Source: an uncultured Flavobacteriales bacterium (GTDB taxonomy: Bacteria; Bacteroidota; Bacteroidia; Flavobacteriales_D; Sanyastnellaceae). From it: DNA of 5,678 nucleotides. The notes beneath the pieces are model-generated. The model saw only the letters and a program-made list of their open reading frames with translations. It had not been told where the DNA came from and did not search any database. Below, in pieces: positions 1-5,678 of the stretch; positions within the stretch are counted from its first letter, which is position 1, and each line of letters opens with the position of its first letter. Where the stretch lies: assembly GCA_937996585.1 (NCBI GenBank), contig CALKUW010000016.1, positions 1 through 5,678 on the forward strand, given 5' to 3'. Made by a program: the position numbers and the translations under genes.

Positions 1-1374
1 GACCTGCAAGAGACGAGGGCCCGGATGCAACAGTGGATGGCCCGGCATGCGGTTGACCTCGCAGGCGAGCCACTCGAAGGACTGCAGGTCATGGGACTGC
101 TCGAAAGCCGAGGCTTGGATTTCGATGAAGTCTACATCCTCGATGCCAACGAGGGTACCCTGCCCGATGGTGCGCCACCGCCCAGCTTCATGCCCCTCGA
201 TCTCCAGCGCTCCATGGGCCTGCCTGGGCGACCGGAGCGCGACGGCATTTTCTCCGCCTACCTGCACCGCCTGTTGCACCGGGCCCGGAAGGTGCACCTG
301 CTCTGTGTCGGTGCCGACCTAGGGGACAGCGGAACGGAACCGAGCCGGTTCCTGGGCCAGCTCGAGGCCTGGGCAGCCGAATCGCTGCCAGGCATTTCCG
401 TGCGGAAATCCCTCTGGTCCGCACCCTTGCCGGAGACGGCACCCCCCGTTCCGGAGCTCGGCTGGAGCGAAGGCACCCGCAACGCGATGGACCGCATGCT
501 CGAACGGGGCATCAGTCCTTCGGCCCTCAACCAGGCCCTCACCTGCGAACGGCAGTTCCATTACCGTTATGTCCTCGGGCTGGGTGAAGCAGACGCCGTG
601 GAGGAGCACTTGGAAGCCAGCACCATCGGTACCATCATCCACAAGGCCGTGGAAGATGGACTGGCAGGCGCCGTGGGACGCAAACTCGAACGCGGAGACC
701 TGCACCAGCTGGCCAAGGAGGTCACGCCGCGGCTCACCGCCGCATTGGCCTCTGAAAAAGCAGGCGCCCGGGCAGACACCGGCGAAAACGTCCTCGTGTT
801 GCGCATGGCCGCCGCCATGATCGGCCGCTGGGTCCGTGATGAACTCGACGAATGGCGCGCCAGCAGCGATGTCACCATCGTGGGCCTCGAGGAATACCTG
901 ACGCGCACCTTTCCGTTGGAGGGGGGACGCAGCATCACCTTTCACGGGGTGGCGGACCGCGTCGAGGTGCACCGCAGCCCCAGGGGCGAGACCTGGCAGG
1001 TGGTCGACTACAAGACGGGAAAGGTCGAGGGCAAGGAATTGAGGCTCGGCAAAAACTGGAGAGAGAAGCTGGGCGACGGCAAGCACGGCAAGGCATTGCA
1101 GCTCCTCTTGTATGCGGCGATGCTCCGGGCGCGCCACCCCGAAGCCGGGCACATCCGCTCCGCCATCCGCGCCGGCCGCAAGGGGCCCGGAGACGGAAGC
1201 AGCCTCCTGACCCTCAAGTGGGAAGGCAGCAGCCAGCTTGACGACACCCACGACGCCATGCTCGGCGAATGGCTCGCTGAAGTGGTCACCGGGCTGCTTC
1301 CCGACGGACCTGACGCGCACGTCGCCCACAATGCGGACAGCAAGTGGTGCGCCGATTGCCTCACGCTGGAGTAG
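1..1374 (+). CDS. AddB-like helicase/PD-(D/E)XK nuclease, C-terminal part (5' end outside window)
   Basis: This is the C-terminal 457 residues of a recombination/repair helicase-nuclease of the AddB/RecB-nuclease type, which processes DNA double-strand breaks in the cytoplasm. The frame is open to the left edge, and the first residues already lie inside a helicase-like core (pattern V-M-G-L-L-E-S-R-G-L-D-F, then a D-A-N-E-G-x-L-P turn, about window residues 30-56), so the ATG at 25 is internal. The nuclease domain spans roughly residues 170-455: an S-P-S-A-L-N-x-A-L-T-C entry motif with C182, motif G-x-I-I-H (H214), catalytic D319 (A-D-R-V-E), the V-D-Y-K-T-G core (D336, K338), and Q367-x3-Y371. 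It ends with C450-A-D-C453 and four more residues. In AddB, one cysteine before and three after the nuclease motifs hold a 4Fe-4S cluster; here the last one is absent. AddB versus another PD-(D/E)XK helicase-nuclease cannot be settled without the N-terminus. The glycosyltransferase gene follows after 9 nt. Confidence 0.9.
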   Translation, partial: DLQETRARMQQWMARHAVDLAGEPLEGLQVMGLLESRGLDFDEVYILDANEGTLPDGAPPPSFMPLDLQRSMGLPGRPERDGIFSAYLHRLLHRARKVHLLCVGADLGDSGTEPSRFLGQLEAWAAESLPGISVRKSLWSAPLPETAPPVPELGWSEGTRNAMDRMLERGISPSALNQALTCERQFHYRYVLGLGEADAVEEHLEASTIGTIIHKAVEDGLAGAVGRKLERGDLHQLAKEVTPRLTAALASEKAGARADTGENVLVLRMAAAMIGRWVRDELDEWRASSDVTIVGLEEYLTRTFPLEGGRSITFHGVADRVEVHRSPRGETWQVVDYKTGKVEGKELRLGKNWREKLGDGKHGKALQLLLYAAMLRARHPEAGHIRSAIRAGRKGPGDGSSLLTLKWEGSSQLDDTHDAMLGEWLAEVVTGLLPDGPDAHVAHNADSKWCADCLTLE

Positions 1375-1383
1375 ATTTCAGGC

Positions 1384-2745
1384 ATGGAGGCCAGCAGGGC
1401 ATCGAAAGCGACCCGTCGCCGGGTTCTGGTCATCGCCTACTATTGGCCCCCCGCCGGAGGACCGGGCGTCCAGCGCTGGTTGAAATTCGCCAAGTACCTG
1501 CCCGACTGTGGTTGGGAACCGACCCTGGTGGTCCCGGACGGAGCCGCTTACCCCGTCCTCGATGAATCGCTCGCTGGGGACGTACCGCACGGCCTTGAAG
1601 TCCATCGCGTCCCCATCTTCGAGCCCTACGAAGCGGGCATCCGCCTGTTCAAAGGCAAGGGCGGTGCAGAGCGCCTGGGCTCCTCCTCTTCGGACAAGGA
1701 AAATCAAGGTGCAACGCAGCGCCTGATGCTGTGGATGCGGGGCAACCTGCTCCTTCCGGATCCCCGCGTTCTATGGCGCAAACGTTGCCGCAAGGCCGCA
1801 CTCCGCATCATACGGGACGCCAACACGGCCGGTAGGCCTTTCGACGCCATCGTCACCACGGGGCCGCCGCACAGCGTCCACCTCATCGGGCTGGACATCA
1901 AGCGCAGGTTGTCCTTGCCGTGGCTTTCCGACTTCCGGGACCTCTGGCGGGAAATGGACTACCTCGAAGATTTCCTCCCCACGGAGCGCACGCGGAAACG
2001 CCACGCCTTCCTGGAGCGCGAAGTGGTGACCCACTCGGATGCCTTGACCTACACCAGTCCCCGTACGGTGCACTCCCTCAAGGACAATGCGCCGGAAGCC
2101 GACGCCCGGAAATTCCACCTGGTCTACAACGGTTGGGACCCCGACGATGTGAGCCCTTCGGATGCAATGGACACTTCCAAGGAGGGTTCCAACCCGGCCT
2201 TCCAGCTAGGGCACTTCGGCTCGCTGTTCCCGACCCGCGATGCCCCGGGGCTTTGGCGCGCCATCCGGAATTGGAATGCCGACGATGGCAATGACCGGAA
2301 AATCCACCTCAACCTCGCCGGCAGCATCAGTCCGCCGGTGCGCTCCAGCCTTGATTCCATTCTCAAACCGGAGGAGTGGACGGACCACGGCTACATGTCC
2401 CATCAAGCCGCCGTCGACATGATGCAGCGGATGGACGCCCTCCTGCTCATCCAGAACAACAACGCCACAGGCCAACGCGCCATCCCAGGCAAGGCCTTCG
2501 AATACCTCGCCACGGGCCGCCCCATGGCCATCGTCGCGCCCACGCCGAGCGACATGGAAGACCTTGGAAAGGAATGCGGCATTGCGACCTGTGCCCATGC
2601 CGACGATGCCGGCGCCAAGGAGATGCTGGTCAACCTCCAACGCAGCGGAGGGGTGGACCCCGCCATCATCAAACGCTTCTCCCGCCCGGAACTGGCGGCC
2701 CAGACCGCAACCATCCTGAACGGACTGGTAACCGACCAAAATTGA
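1384..2745 (+). CDS. GT-B fold glycosyltransferase (family 4-like)
   Basis: This 453-residue cytoplasmic or membrane-associated enzyme probably transfers a sugar from a nucleotide-sugar donor to a growing surface glycan; donor and acceptor cannot be read from the sequence. The N-terminal Rossmann half begins R-V-L-V-I-A-Y-Y-W-P-P-A-G-G (residues 13-26), the usual glycine-rich acceptor-side loop of GT4-like enzymes. A T-T-G-P-P-H-S stretch (158-164) and D-F-R-D-L-W (183-188) follow, both typical of this family. The C-terminal half starts near L-G-H-F-G-S (275-280), and the donor-site signature P-G-K-A-F-E-Y-L-A-T-G (368-378) carries K370 and E373, the expected phosphate- and ribose-contacting residues. 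There is no transmembrane segment or signal peptide. The ATG at 1384 leaves a basic extension of about 12 residues before the first strand; the only nearby GGAG (1368-1371) is 12 nt away. The flippase gene starts 3 nt after its stop, which supports a glycan assembly role. The long, poorly conserved insert around 85-115 is Ser/Lys/Gly-rich. Confidence 0.9.
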   Translation: MEASRASKATRRRVLVIAYYWPPAGGPGVQRWLKFAKYLPDCGWEPTLVVPDGAAYPVLDESLAGDVPHGLEVHRVPIFEPYEAGIRLFKGKGGAERLGSSSSDKENQGATQRLMLWMRGNLLLPDPRVLWRKRCRKAALRIIRDANTAGRPFDAIVTTGPPHSVHLIGLDIKRRLSLPWLSDFRDLWREMDYLEDFLPTERTRKRHAFLEREVVTHSDALTYTSPRTVHSLKDNAPEADARKFHLVYNGWDPDDVSPSDAMDTSKEGSNPAFQLGHFGSLFPTRDAPGLWRAIRNWNADDGNDRKIHLNLAGSISPPVRSSLDSILKPEEWTDHGYMSHQAAVDMMQRMDALLLIQNNNATGQRAIPGKAFEYLATGRPMAIVAPTPSDMEDLGKECGIATCAHADDAGAKEMLVNLQRSGGVDPAIIKRFSRPELAAQTATILNGLVTDQN

Positions 2746-2761
2746 ATCATGGCCCGGTTAC
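2728..2761 (+). promoter_or_regulatory. Inverted repeat bracketing the glycosyltransferase stop and flippase start
   Basis: GTAACCG (2728-2734) and CGGTTAC (2755-2761) are a perfect 7-bp inverted repeat. Inside it CCA (2736-2738) can also pair with TGG (2750-2752), which would extend the stem past a small internal loop. The apical loop (2739-2749) then holds the glycosyltransferase TGA, and the flippase ATG (2749-2751) is partly in the stem. The layout resembles that at 4692-4716 and could couple translation of the two genes, but the central loop is long and chance is a real alternative. Confidence 0.35.
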
Positions 2762-4248
2762 GCGTTCCTCAACAAGCCTTCCGCAACTTCCTGAGCATCC
2801 TGCTCGGATTCGCGCTGGGTGCGGCCAACAACCTTGTAGTACTGCCCTGGGCCTTCGGTAGCGAACTCGAAGCATGGGGCCTTGTCCGTGTGGCCGCAGC
2901 TTGGGCGACCCTGCTGGCCCCCATACTCGCCTTCGGATCGCCGGCGGCCATGAACCGGTTCAAGGGGGACCTGGAAAAGGAAGGGCGGTTGCCCCGACTC
3001 AACGGCACGCTCCTCTGGCCCCTGCTCATCCTCTTCACGGGCGCCATCGCCCTGCCAGCCTGGTTCATGCCGGAACAGATCGCCTGGCTGCTCGACCTTG
3101 AAGGCACCGATGCACAGGCCGTGCGACCCATCGCCATACTCGGTGGCATCATGGCGCTGCAGATCTACCTGTCCGGCTACCTGTCCACACGGCTCAAGAC
3201 CGCCCTGGCCACCTTCGCAAGGGAGACCTTCTTCAAGTTCGGGTACCTGACCCTCGGCATCGCACTCGGCTTCGGGTGGCTCAGCGTGGGCACCTTCCTG
3301 CCGGCATTCGTCGTATTGCAGACCATCGTCTTGTTGCTGCTCATCGCCCAGGCGCTCGCCAACCGCTTCACATTGAACCTCTCTGGGCTGAAAGACACCA
3401 CCCTACGCACAGAGGCGTGGAGATACGGTGGCACCATGGTGCTCGGCAGCAGCGCCATCGTCGTCCTCTCACAGATAGATGTCATCATGGTGGGCCGTCT
3501 GATGGACCTGTCCGTGGTACCGGCCTTCACCATCGCCGTCTTCATCGCCACAGTGACCGGGATTCCCCAGCGCGCATTCTTCAGGCTCCTGCAACCCTTG
3601 ATCGCAAGCTCTTTGCATGCAGGCAACGAGACGGAGACCTGGCGGTTGGTCGGCATGACCCACCGCAACATGCTGCTCATCGGTGGTTGGATCCTCACGT
3701 GCATCTGGGTGTCCATGCCAGAGGTCAACCGCATCCTTCCCGAGCCGTTCCGCGGACTCGAATGGGTGGTCCTCACCATCGGCGCGGCGCGGGTCCTGCA
3801 AGGTTCCGCACTCGGGTCCAACATCCTGCTCGGCCAATCCGACCATTACCGCCACACCATCCTGCTCAATTGGATGTGCGTCGCCATTGCGGTTCCCATG
3901 AACCTCCTGCTCATTCCCGATTCCGGTGCGGGATGGGGCATGACAGGTGCTGCGGTTGCCACGCTGGTCGCACTGGGGGCCTCCATCACAACGCGCCAAT
4001 GGGTGGTGTGGCGCATCTGGCACCGCTACGTACCCAATGGAAAGAGCATCGCCATCCTGATTGCGCTTGCGCTGCCGGCCATCAGCATCGTGCACTGGCA
4101 GCCCGCAGGCCCGGCGTGGCTCTACCTATTGCTGAAATCCGCTGTTGTCACGGCGTGGGTGGCCCTGTGCGCCTGGAAATTCAACCTGGCACCGGAAGCA
4201 AGGGCCCAGGTCTCGGCCAAATTGGCCCGGTCCCCCAAACCTCAATAA
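2749..4248 (+). CDS. Polysaccharide/lipid-linked oligosaccharide flippase (Wzx/MVF-type)
   Basis: This 499-residue polytopic inner-membrane protein resembles Wzx-type flippases of the MOP/MVF superfamily, which move undecaprenyl-linked glycans from the cytoplasmic to the periplasmic face. By eye there are about 14 hydrophobic segments, near residues 12-35, 43-65, 87-108, 124-145, 160-178, 182-204, 228-248, 255-275, 306-323, 336-358, 370-390, 396-416, 432-449 and 456-476; the length and number match the family. The middle of the protein has the characteristic S-Q-I-D-V-I-M-V-G-R pattern (241-250, with D244 in a membrane segment), followed by a T-G-I-P-Q-R loop (270-275), as in flippases at the start of the second half-domain. 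The tail after about 480 is basic and soluble. The ATG at 2749 lies 3 nt after the glycosyltransferase TGA, behind an A-rich leader without a Shine-Dalgarno. Function as a flippase is inferred from fold and neighbour; the glycan is unknown. Confidence 0.85.
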   Translation: MARLRVPQQAFRNFLSILLGFALGAANNLVVLPWAFGSELEAWGLVRVAAAWATLLAPILAFGSPAAMNRFKGDLEKEGRLPRLNGTLLWPLLILFTGAIALPAWFMPEQIAWLLDLEGTDAQAVRPIAILGGIMALQIYLSGYLSTRLKTALATFARETFFKFGYLTLGIALGFGWLSVGTFLPAFVVLQTIVLLLLIAQALANRFTLNLSGLKDTTLRTEAWRYGGTMVLGSSAIVVLSQIDVIMVGRLMDLSVVPAFTIAVFIATVTGIPQRAFFRLLQPLIASSLHAGNETETWRLVGMTHRNMLLIGGWILTCIWVSMPEVNRILPEPFRGLEWVVLTIGAARVLQGSALGSNILLGQSDHYRHTILLNWMCVAIAVPMNLLLIPDSGAGWGMTGAAVATLVALGASITTRQWVVWRIWHRYVPNGKSIAILIALALPAISIVHWQPAGPAWLYLLLKSAVVTAWVALCAWKFNLAPEARAQVSAKLARSPKPQ

Positions 4249-4258
4249 GCAGCCCCCC
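4249..4258. other. Convergent intergenic junction without visible terminator
   Basis: Only 10 nt separate the flippase TAA from the DUF2147 TGA, mostly a run of six C (4253-4258). There is no hairpin followed by a T-run on either strand in or next to it. Transcripts from both sides therefore must overlap or stop inside the opposite gene. Confidence 0.7.
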
Positions 4259-4693
4259 TCACTGGCGGTGCCACTCCTGCGTGCGGAAGAGAAATCCCCA
4301 ATAACCGCGCACCTTGAGGACGTCCGGCTCGCCATCTTCGAACCACATCTTGCAATCGTATACGCGGCCATTTTTGGGATCGCAGATGGTACCCTCCTCC
4401 CATTCACCGTCACCGACCTCCATGTCCCGCACAATCTGCATGCCGAGCACGCGCTTGTCCTTGCGGTCGTCCGAACACTTGGTGCAATGCGGGTCCTGGT
4501 CCTCATCGGGCAGGCGGAACAGCTCCACCACAGTGCCGTAGTATTTCCCGTCCTGCTCCGTGATCTCCACGATGCTCTTCACCCGGCCCGGAATCTCATC
4601 GTCGATGGTCTTCCATTTGCCGGTGAGCGTTTGGGCCGACATACTGGACACCGCCCCCAGCAAGAGGGCGGAAAGGAGGAATCGTTGCATCAT
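4259..4693 (-). CDS. Secreted DUF2147 domain protein
   Basis: This small exported protein (144 residues) has a clear signal peptide: a basic M-M-Q-R start, a hydrophobic core (residues 5-16) and an S-M-S-A/Q cleavage point after about residue 20. The mature part is a nearly complete DUF2147 domain, a lipocalin-like beta-barrel family common in Bacteroidota and Proteobacteria. Diagnostic patterns are G-K-W-K-T-I-D-D (25-32), K-S-I-V-E-I (39-44), G-K-Y-Y-G-T-V-V (49-56), D-P-K-N-G-R-V-Y (105-112), K-V-R-G-Y-W-G-F (127-134) and R-T-Q-E-W at the end. Four cysteines (C70-x2-C73, C104, C114) could form disulfides or a metal site in the periplasm. The molecular function of the family is not established. 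Two ATGs stand in tandem: GGAGG at 4695-4699 is 1 nt from the first (4693) and 4 nt from the second (4690), so translation may begin at the second, giving 143 residues. It lies 9 nt downstream of the BrkB-family gene and is probably co-transcribed with it. Confidence 0.9.
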   Translation of the reverse strand: MMQRFLLSALLLGAVSSMSAQTLTGKWKTIDDEIPGRVKSIVEITEQDGKYYGTVVELFRLPDEDQDPHCTKCSDDRKDKRVLGMQIVRDMEVGDGEWEEGTICDPKNGRVYDCKMWFEDGEPDVLKVRGYWGFLFRTQEWHRQ

Positions 4694-4716
4694 GCCTCCA
4701 AATTAAGCGGAGGCAT
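4692..4716 (-). promoter_or_regulatory. Hairpin over BrkB stop and DUF2147 ribosome-binding site (candidate translational coupler)
   Basis: An 8-bp perfect inverted repeat: on the - strand the 5' arm ATGCCTCC (4716-4709) can pair with GGAGGCAT (4699-4692), leaving the 9-nt loop GCTTAATTT. The 5' arm is the last coding part of the BrkB-family gene, its TAA lies in the loop, and the 3' arm contains the GGAGG and the first two bases of the first ATG of the DUF2147 gene. A ribosome reaching the BrkB stop would open the stem. No T-run follows, so it is not a standard terminator. The function is inferred; the repeat itself is read directly. Confidence 0.55.
4695..4699 (-). promoter_or_regulatory. 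Shine-Dalgarno GGAGG of the DUF2147 gene
   Basis: GGAGG on the - strand lies 1 nt from the first ATG (4693) and 4 nt from the second (4690). The spacing favours the second ATG as the working start. None of the other gene starts inside this window has a similarly strong core at close spacing. Confidence 0.5.
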
Positions 4717-5674
4717 CCAATGTGCCGCCACCACCATCAGCATTGCCCTTGATGCCCTTGCGCGCCTTGTTGAGCGCGGTATTGAGGTCGAATCCGATGA
4801 TGAGCAGGAAGCAATTGACATTGAGCCACACCAACAGCAGCAGCAGGGTACCCAAAGAACCGTACAGCCGGTTGTAGCTCGACAGGGAGGTGGCAAACCA
4901 TGCGAAGGCGACGGAAGTCACCACGATGAGACCGGTCGTGGCCACGGCTCCCGGGGTGATGAAGCGCCAGCGGTCCTTGGTGAAATCCGCCGCATTGTAA
5001 AGGGCCGTGATCGTGGTGAAGAGCAGGGCCAGCGTCACTACCCAGCGCACCGCCTGGATGAGCGGGACGTCCTCGATGGGCAGCATGCCCGCGGTCGTCA
5101 GCCACTCGAGTACCGAACCGCTGAAGACAATCAGCAACACCGCGACAATGAGAAACAGCGAAAACACCACCATCAGCAGCATGGACATGGCCCGCATCAA
5201 CAGCCAGTGCCCCCGCCGCTCGAGGTGGTGGGCCTCATTCAGGCCAGAAAGGATGCCGTTGATGGAGCTCGACGCATAGAACAGCATGAGCAGGAAACCG
5301 ATGCTGGCAATCTCGGGATGCACCCCCGTCGCGAGGAGGTCTTCCACCGTGGATTCCAACAGGTGGAAGGTGTCACCGGGGAAGTAATCCCGGAGCGCAT
5401 CGAACAAGCTGGCCTGGAAATCCGCCACCGGCACCAGGGGCAGGAGGCTCAGCAACACCAGGATGACCGGGAAAATGGCCACGAAGACCTGGAAAGCGAT
5501 GGCGGCGGCACGGATGCCAAGCGCCCCCTCGGCCACCCCCACCACGAAGAACCGGAACACATCCCATGCGCTCATGCCCTGGAAACCCCAGGGATGGAAG
5601 CGCTCGAGCGGCACGATGATGAGTCCCCTCAGGAACGTCCGCCGCATCCAATCTTCCCAAGGCTGTTCACCCAT
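4703..5674 (-). CDS. YihY/BrkB-family inner-membrane protein
   Basis: This 323-residue membrane protein belongs to the YihY/BrkB family (formerly miscalled ribonuclease BN), whose biochemical role is unsettled; members have been linked to serum resistance and to transport. About six membrane segments are visible, near residues 54-80, 121-143, 160-187, 208-227, 240-263 and 273-296. Family hallmarks are the R-A-A-A-I-A-F-Q-V-F-V-A-I-F-P run (55-69) in the first segment, Y-N-A-A-D-F (226-231), and the S-Y-N-R-L-Y-G-S-L-G-T block (266-276) leading to V-W-L-N and the G-F-D-L-N-T-A-L end (294-301). The soluble N-terminus of about 35 residues and a short Gly/Asp-rich tail (310-323) flank the core. 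The length is normal for the family, so the ATG at 5674 is a reasonable start, but the frame stays open for the last 4 nt of the window and an upstream start cannot be excluded. Its final codons form part of the hairpin over the next gene's start. Confidence 0.88.
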   Translation of the reverse strand: MGEQPWEDWMRRTFLRGLIIVPLERFHPWGFQGMSAWDVFRFFVVGVAEGALGIRAAAIAFQVFVAIFPVILVLLSLLPLVPVADFQASLFDALRDYFPGDTFHLLESTVEDLLATGVHPEIASIGFLLMLFYASSSINGILSGLNEAHHLERRGHWLLMRAMSMLLMVVFSLFLIVAVLLIVFSGSVLEWLTTAGMLPIEDVPLIQAVRWVVTLALLFTTITALYNAADFTKDRWRFITPGAVATTGLIVVTSVAFAWFATSLSSYNRLYGSLGTLLLLLVWLNVNCFLLIIGFDLNTALNKARKGIKGNADGGGGTLDASA

Positions 5675-5678
5675 GGCC

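Noticed and set aside
25..27. ATG at 25 as the start of the nuclease gene
   Set aside because: The reading frame is open upstream and the protein begins in the middle of a helicase-like domain, so this methionine is internal.
319..1329. Long - strand open frame (336 codons) opposite the nuclease gene
   Set aside because: It lies wholly antisense to a gene with clear catalytic motifs, shows no recognisable domain, and is expected from GC-rich codon use that makes stop codons rare on the opposite strand.
1358..1395. Short inverted repeats (GCCTC/GAGGC and GCTGG/CCAGC) at the nuclease-glycosyltransferase junction
   Set aside because: They are only 5 bp, have loops of more than 20 nt and exclude each other, so they are within what chance gives.
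3177..4095. Two - strand open frames (3177-3824 and 3469-4095) opposite the flippase
   Set aside because: Both are antisense to a well-supported gene, overlap each other, and have low-complexity composition and no recognisable motif.
4215..4227. Palindrome GGCCAAATTGGCC near the flippase 3' end, as a possible terminator
   Set aside because: It gives only a 5-bp stem with a 3-nt loop inside coding sequence, and no T-run follows on either strand.
3276..4304. + strand open frame (342 codons) overlapping the flippase gene
   Set aside because: It is rich in His, Arg and Pro without domain features, as expected of an out-of-frame reading of a GC-rich membrane protein gene, and it runs across the flippase stop into the antisense of the next gene.

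Overview
The window reads as an ordinary, densely packed chromosomal segment of a GC-rich member of the Bacteroidota (GC roughly 60 % by eye). The assignment rests on protein character: a DUF2147 lipocalin-like envelope protein, a GT-B glycosyltransferase opening with the Y-Y-W-P-P-x-G-G-x-G-V-Q-R-W pattern common in that phylum, and starts on the + strand with A-rich or weak leaders rather than a clear Shine-Dalgarno. The order or family cannot be fixed from the sequence; a GC-rich Flavobacteriales- or Sphingobacteriales-like genome is a guess.

Layout. Positions 1-4248 are one + strand gene string: the 3' part of an AddB-like helicase/PD-(D/E)XK nuclease gene (1-1374, cut by the left edge), a GT-B glycosyltransferase (1384-2745) and a 14-segment Wzx-like polysaccharide flippase (2749-4248). 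Gaps are only 9 and 3 nt, so they are probably co-transcribed. Positions 4259-5674 hold two - strand genes: a YihY/BrkB-family inner-membrane protein (4703-5674, transcribed first) and a secreted DUF2147 protein (4259-4693), 9 nt apart. The two gene strings converge at 4249-4258 with only 10 nt between stop codons and no recognisable terminator. No intergenic stretch exceeds 10 nt, so no promoter, RNA gene, mobile element or CRISPR array is present.

How the genes fit together. The glycosyltransferase and flippase plausibly form a small glycan module: one adds a sugar to a lipid-linked glycan at the cytoplasmic face, the other moves the product across the inner membrane. The nuclease upstream belongs to double-strand break processing and is probably linked only by position. 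The - strand pair is envelope-related by localisation (membrane protein plus exported protein), with no proven joint role.

The most notable signals are at the gene junctions. An 8-bp perfect inverted repeat at 4692-4716 would pair the last codons of the BrkB gene with the GGAGG and first AUG of the DUF2147 gene, with the BrkB stop codon in the loop: the expected layout for translational coupling. A 7-bp inverted repeat (2728-2761) brackets the stop/start of the glycosyltransferase-flippase junction. All three same-strand junctions are also in phase, each pair separated by a stop and a whole number of codons. The nuclease ends just after a C-x2-C and lacks the last cysteine expected for an AddB-type iron-sulfur cluster. 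I see no evidence of a novel defence, mobile or metabolic system here.
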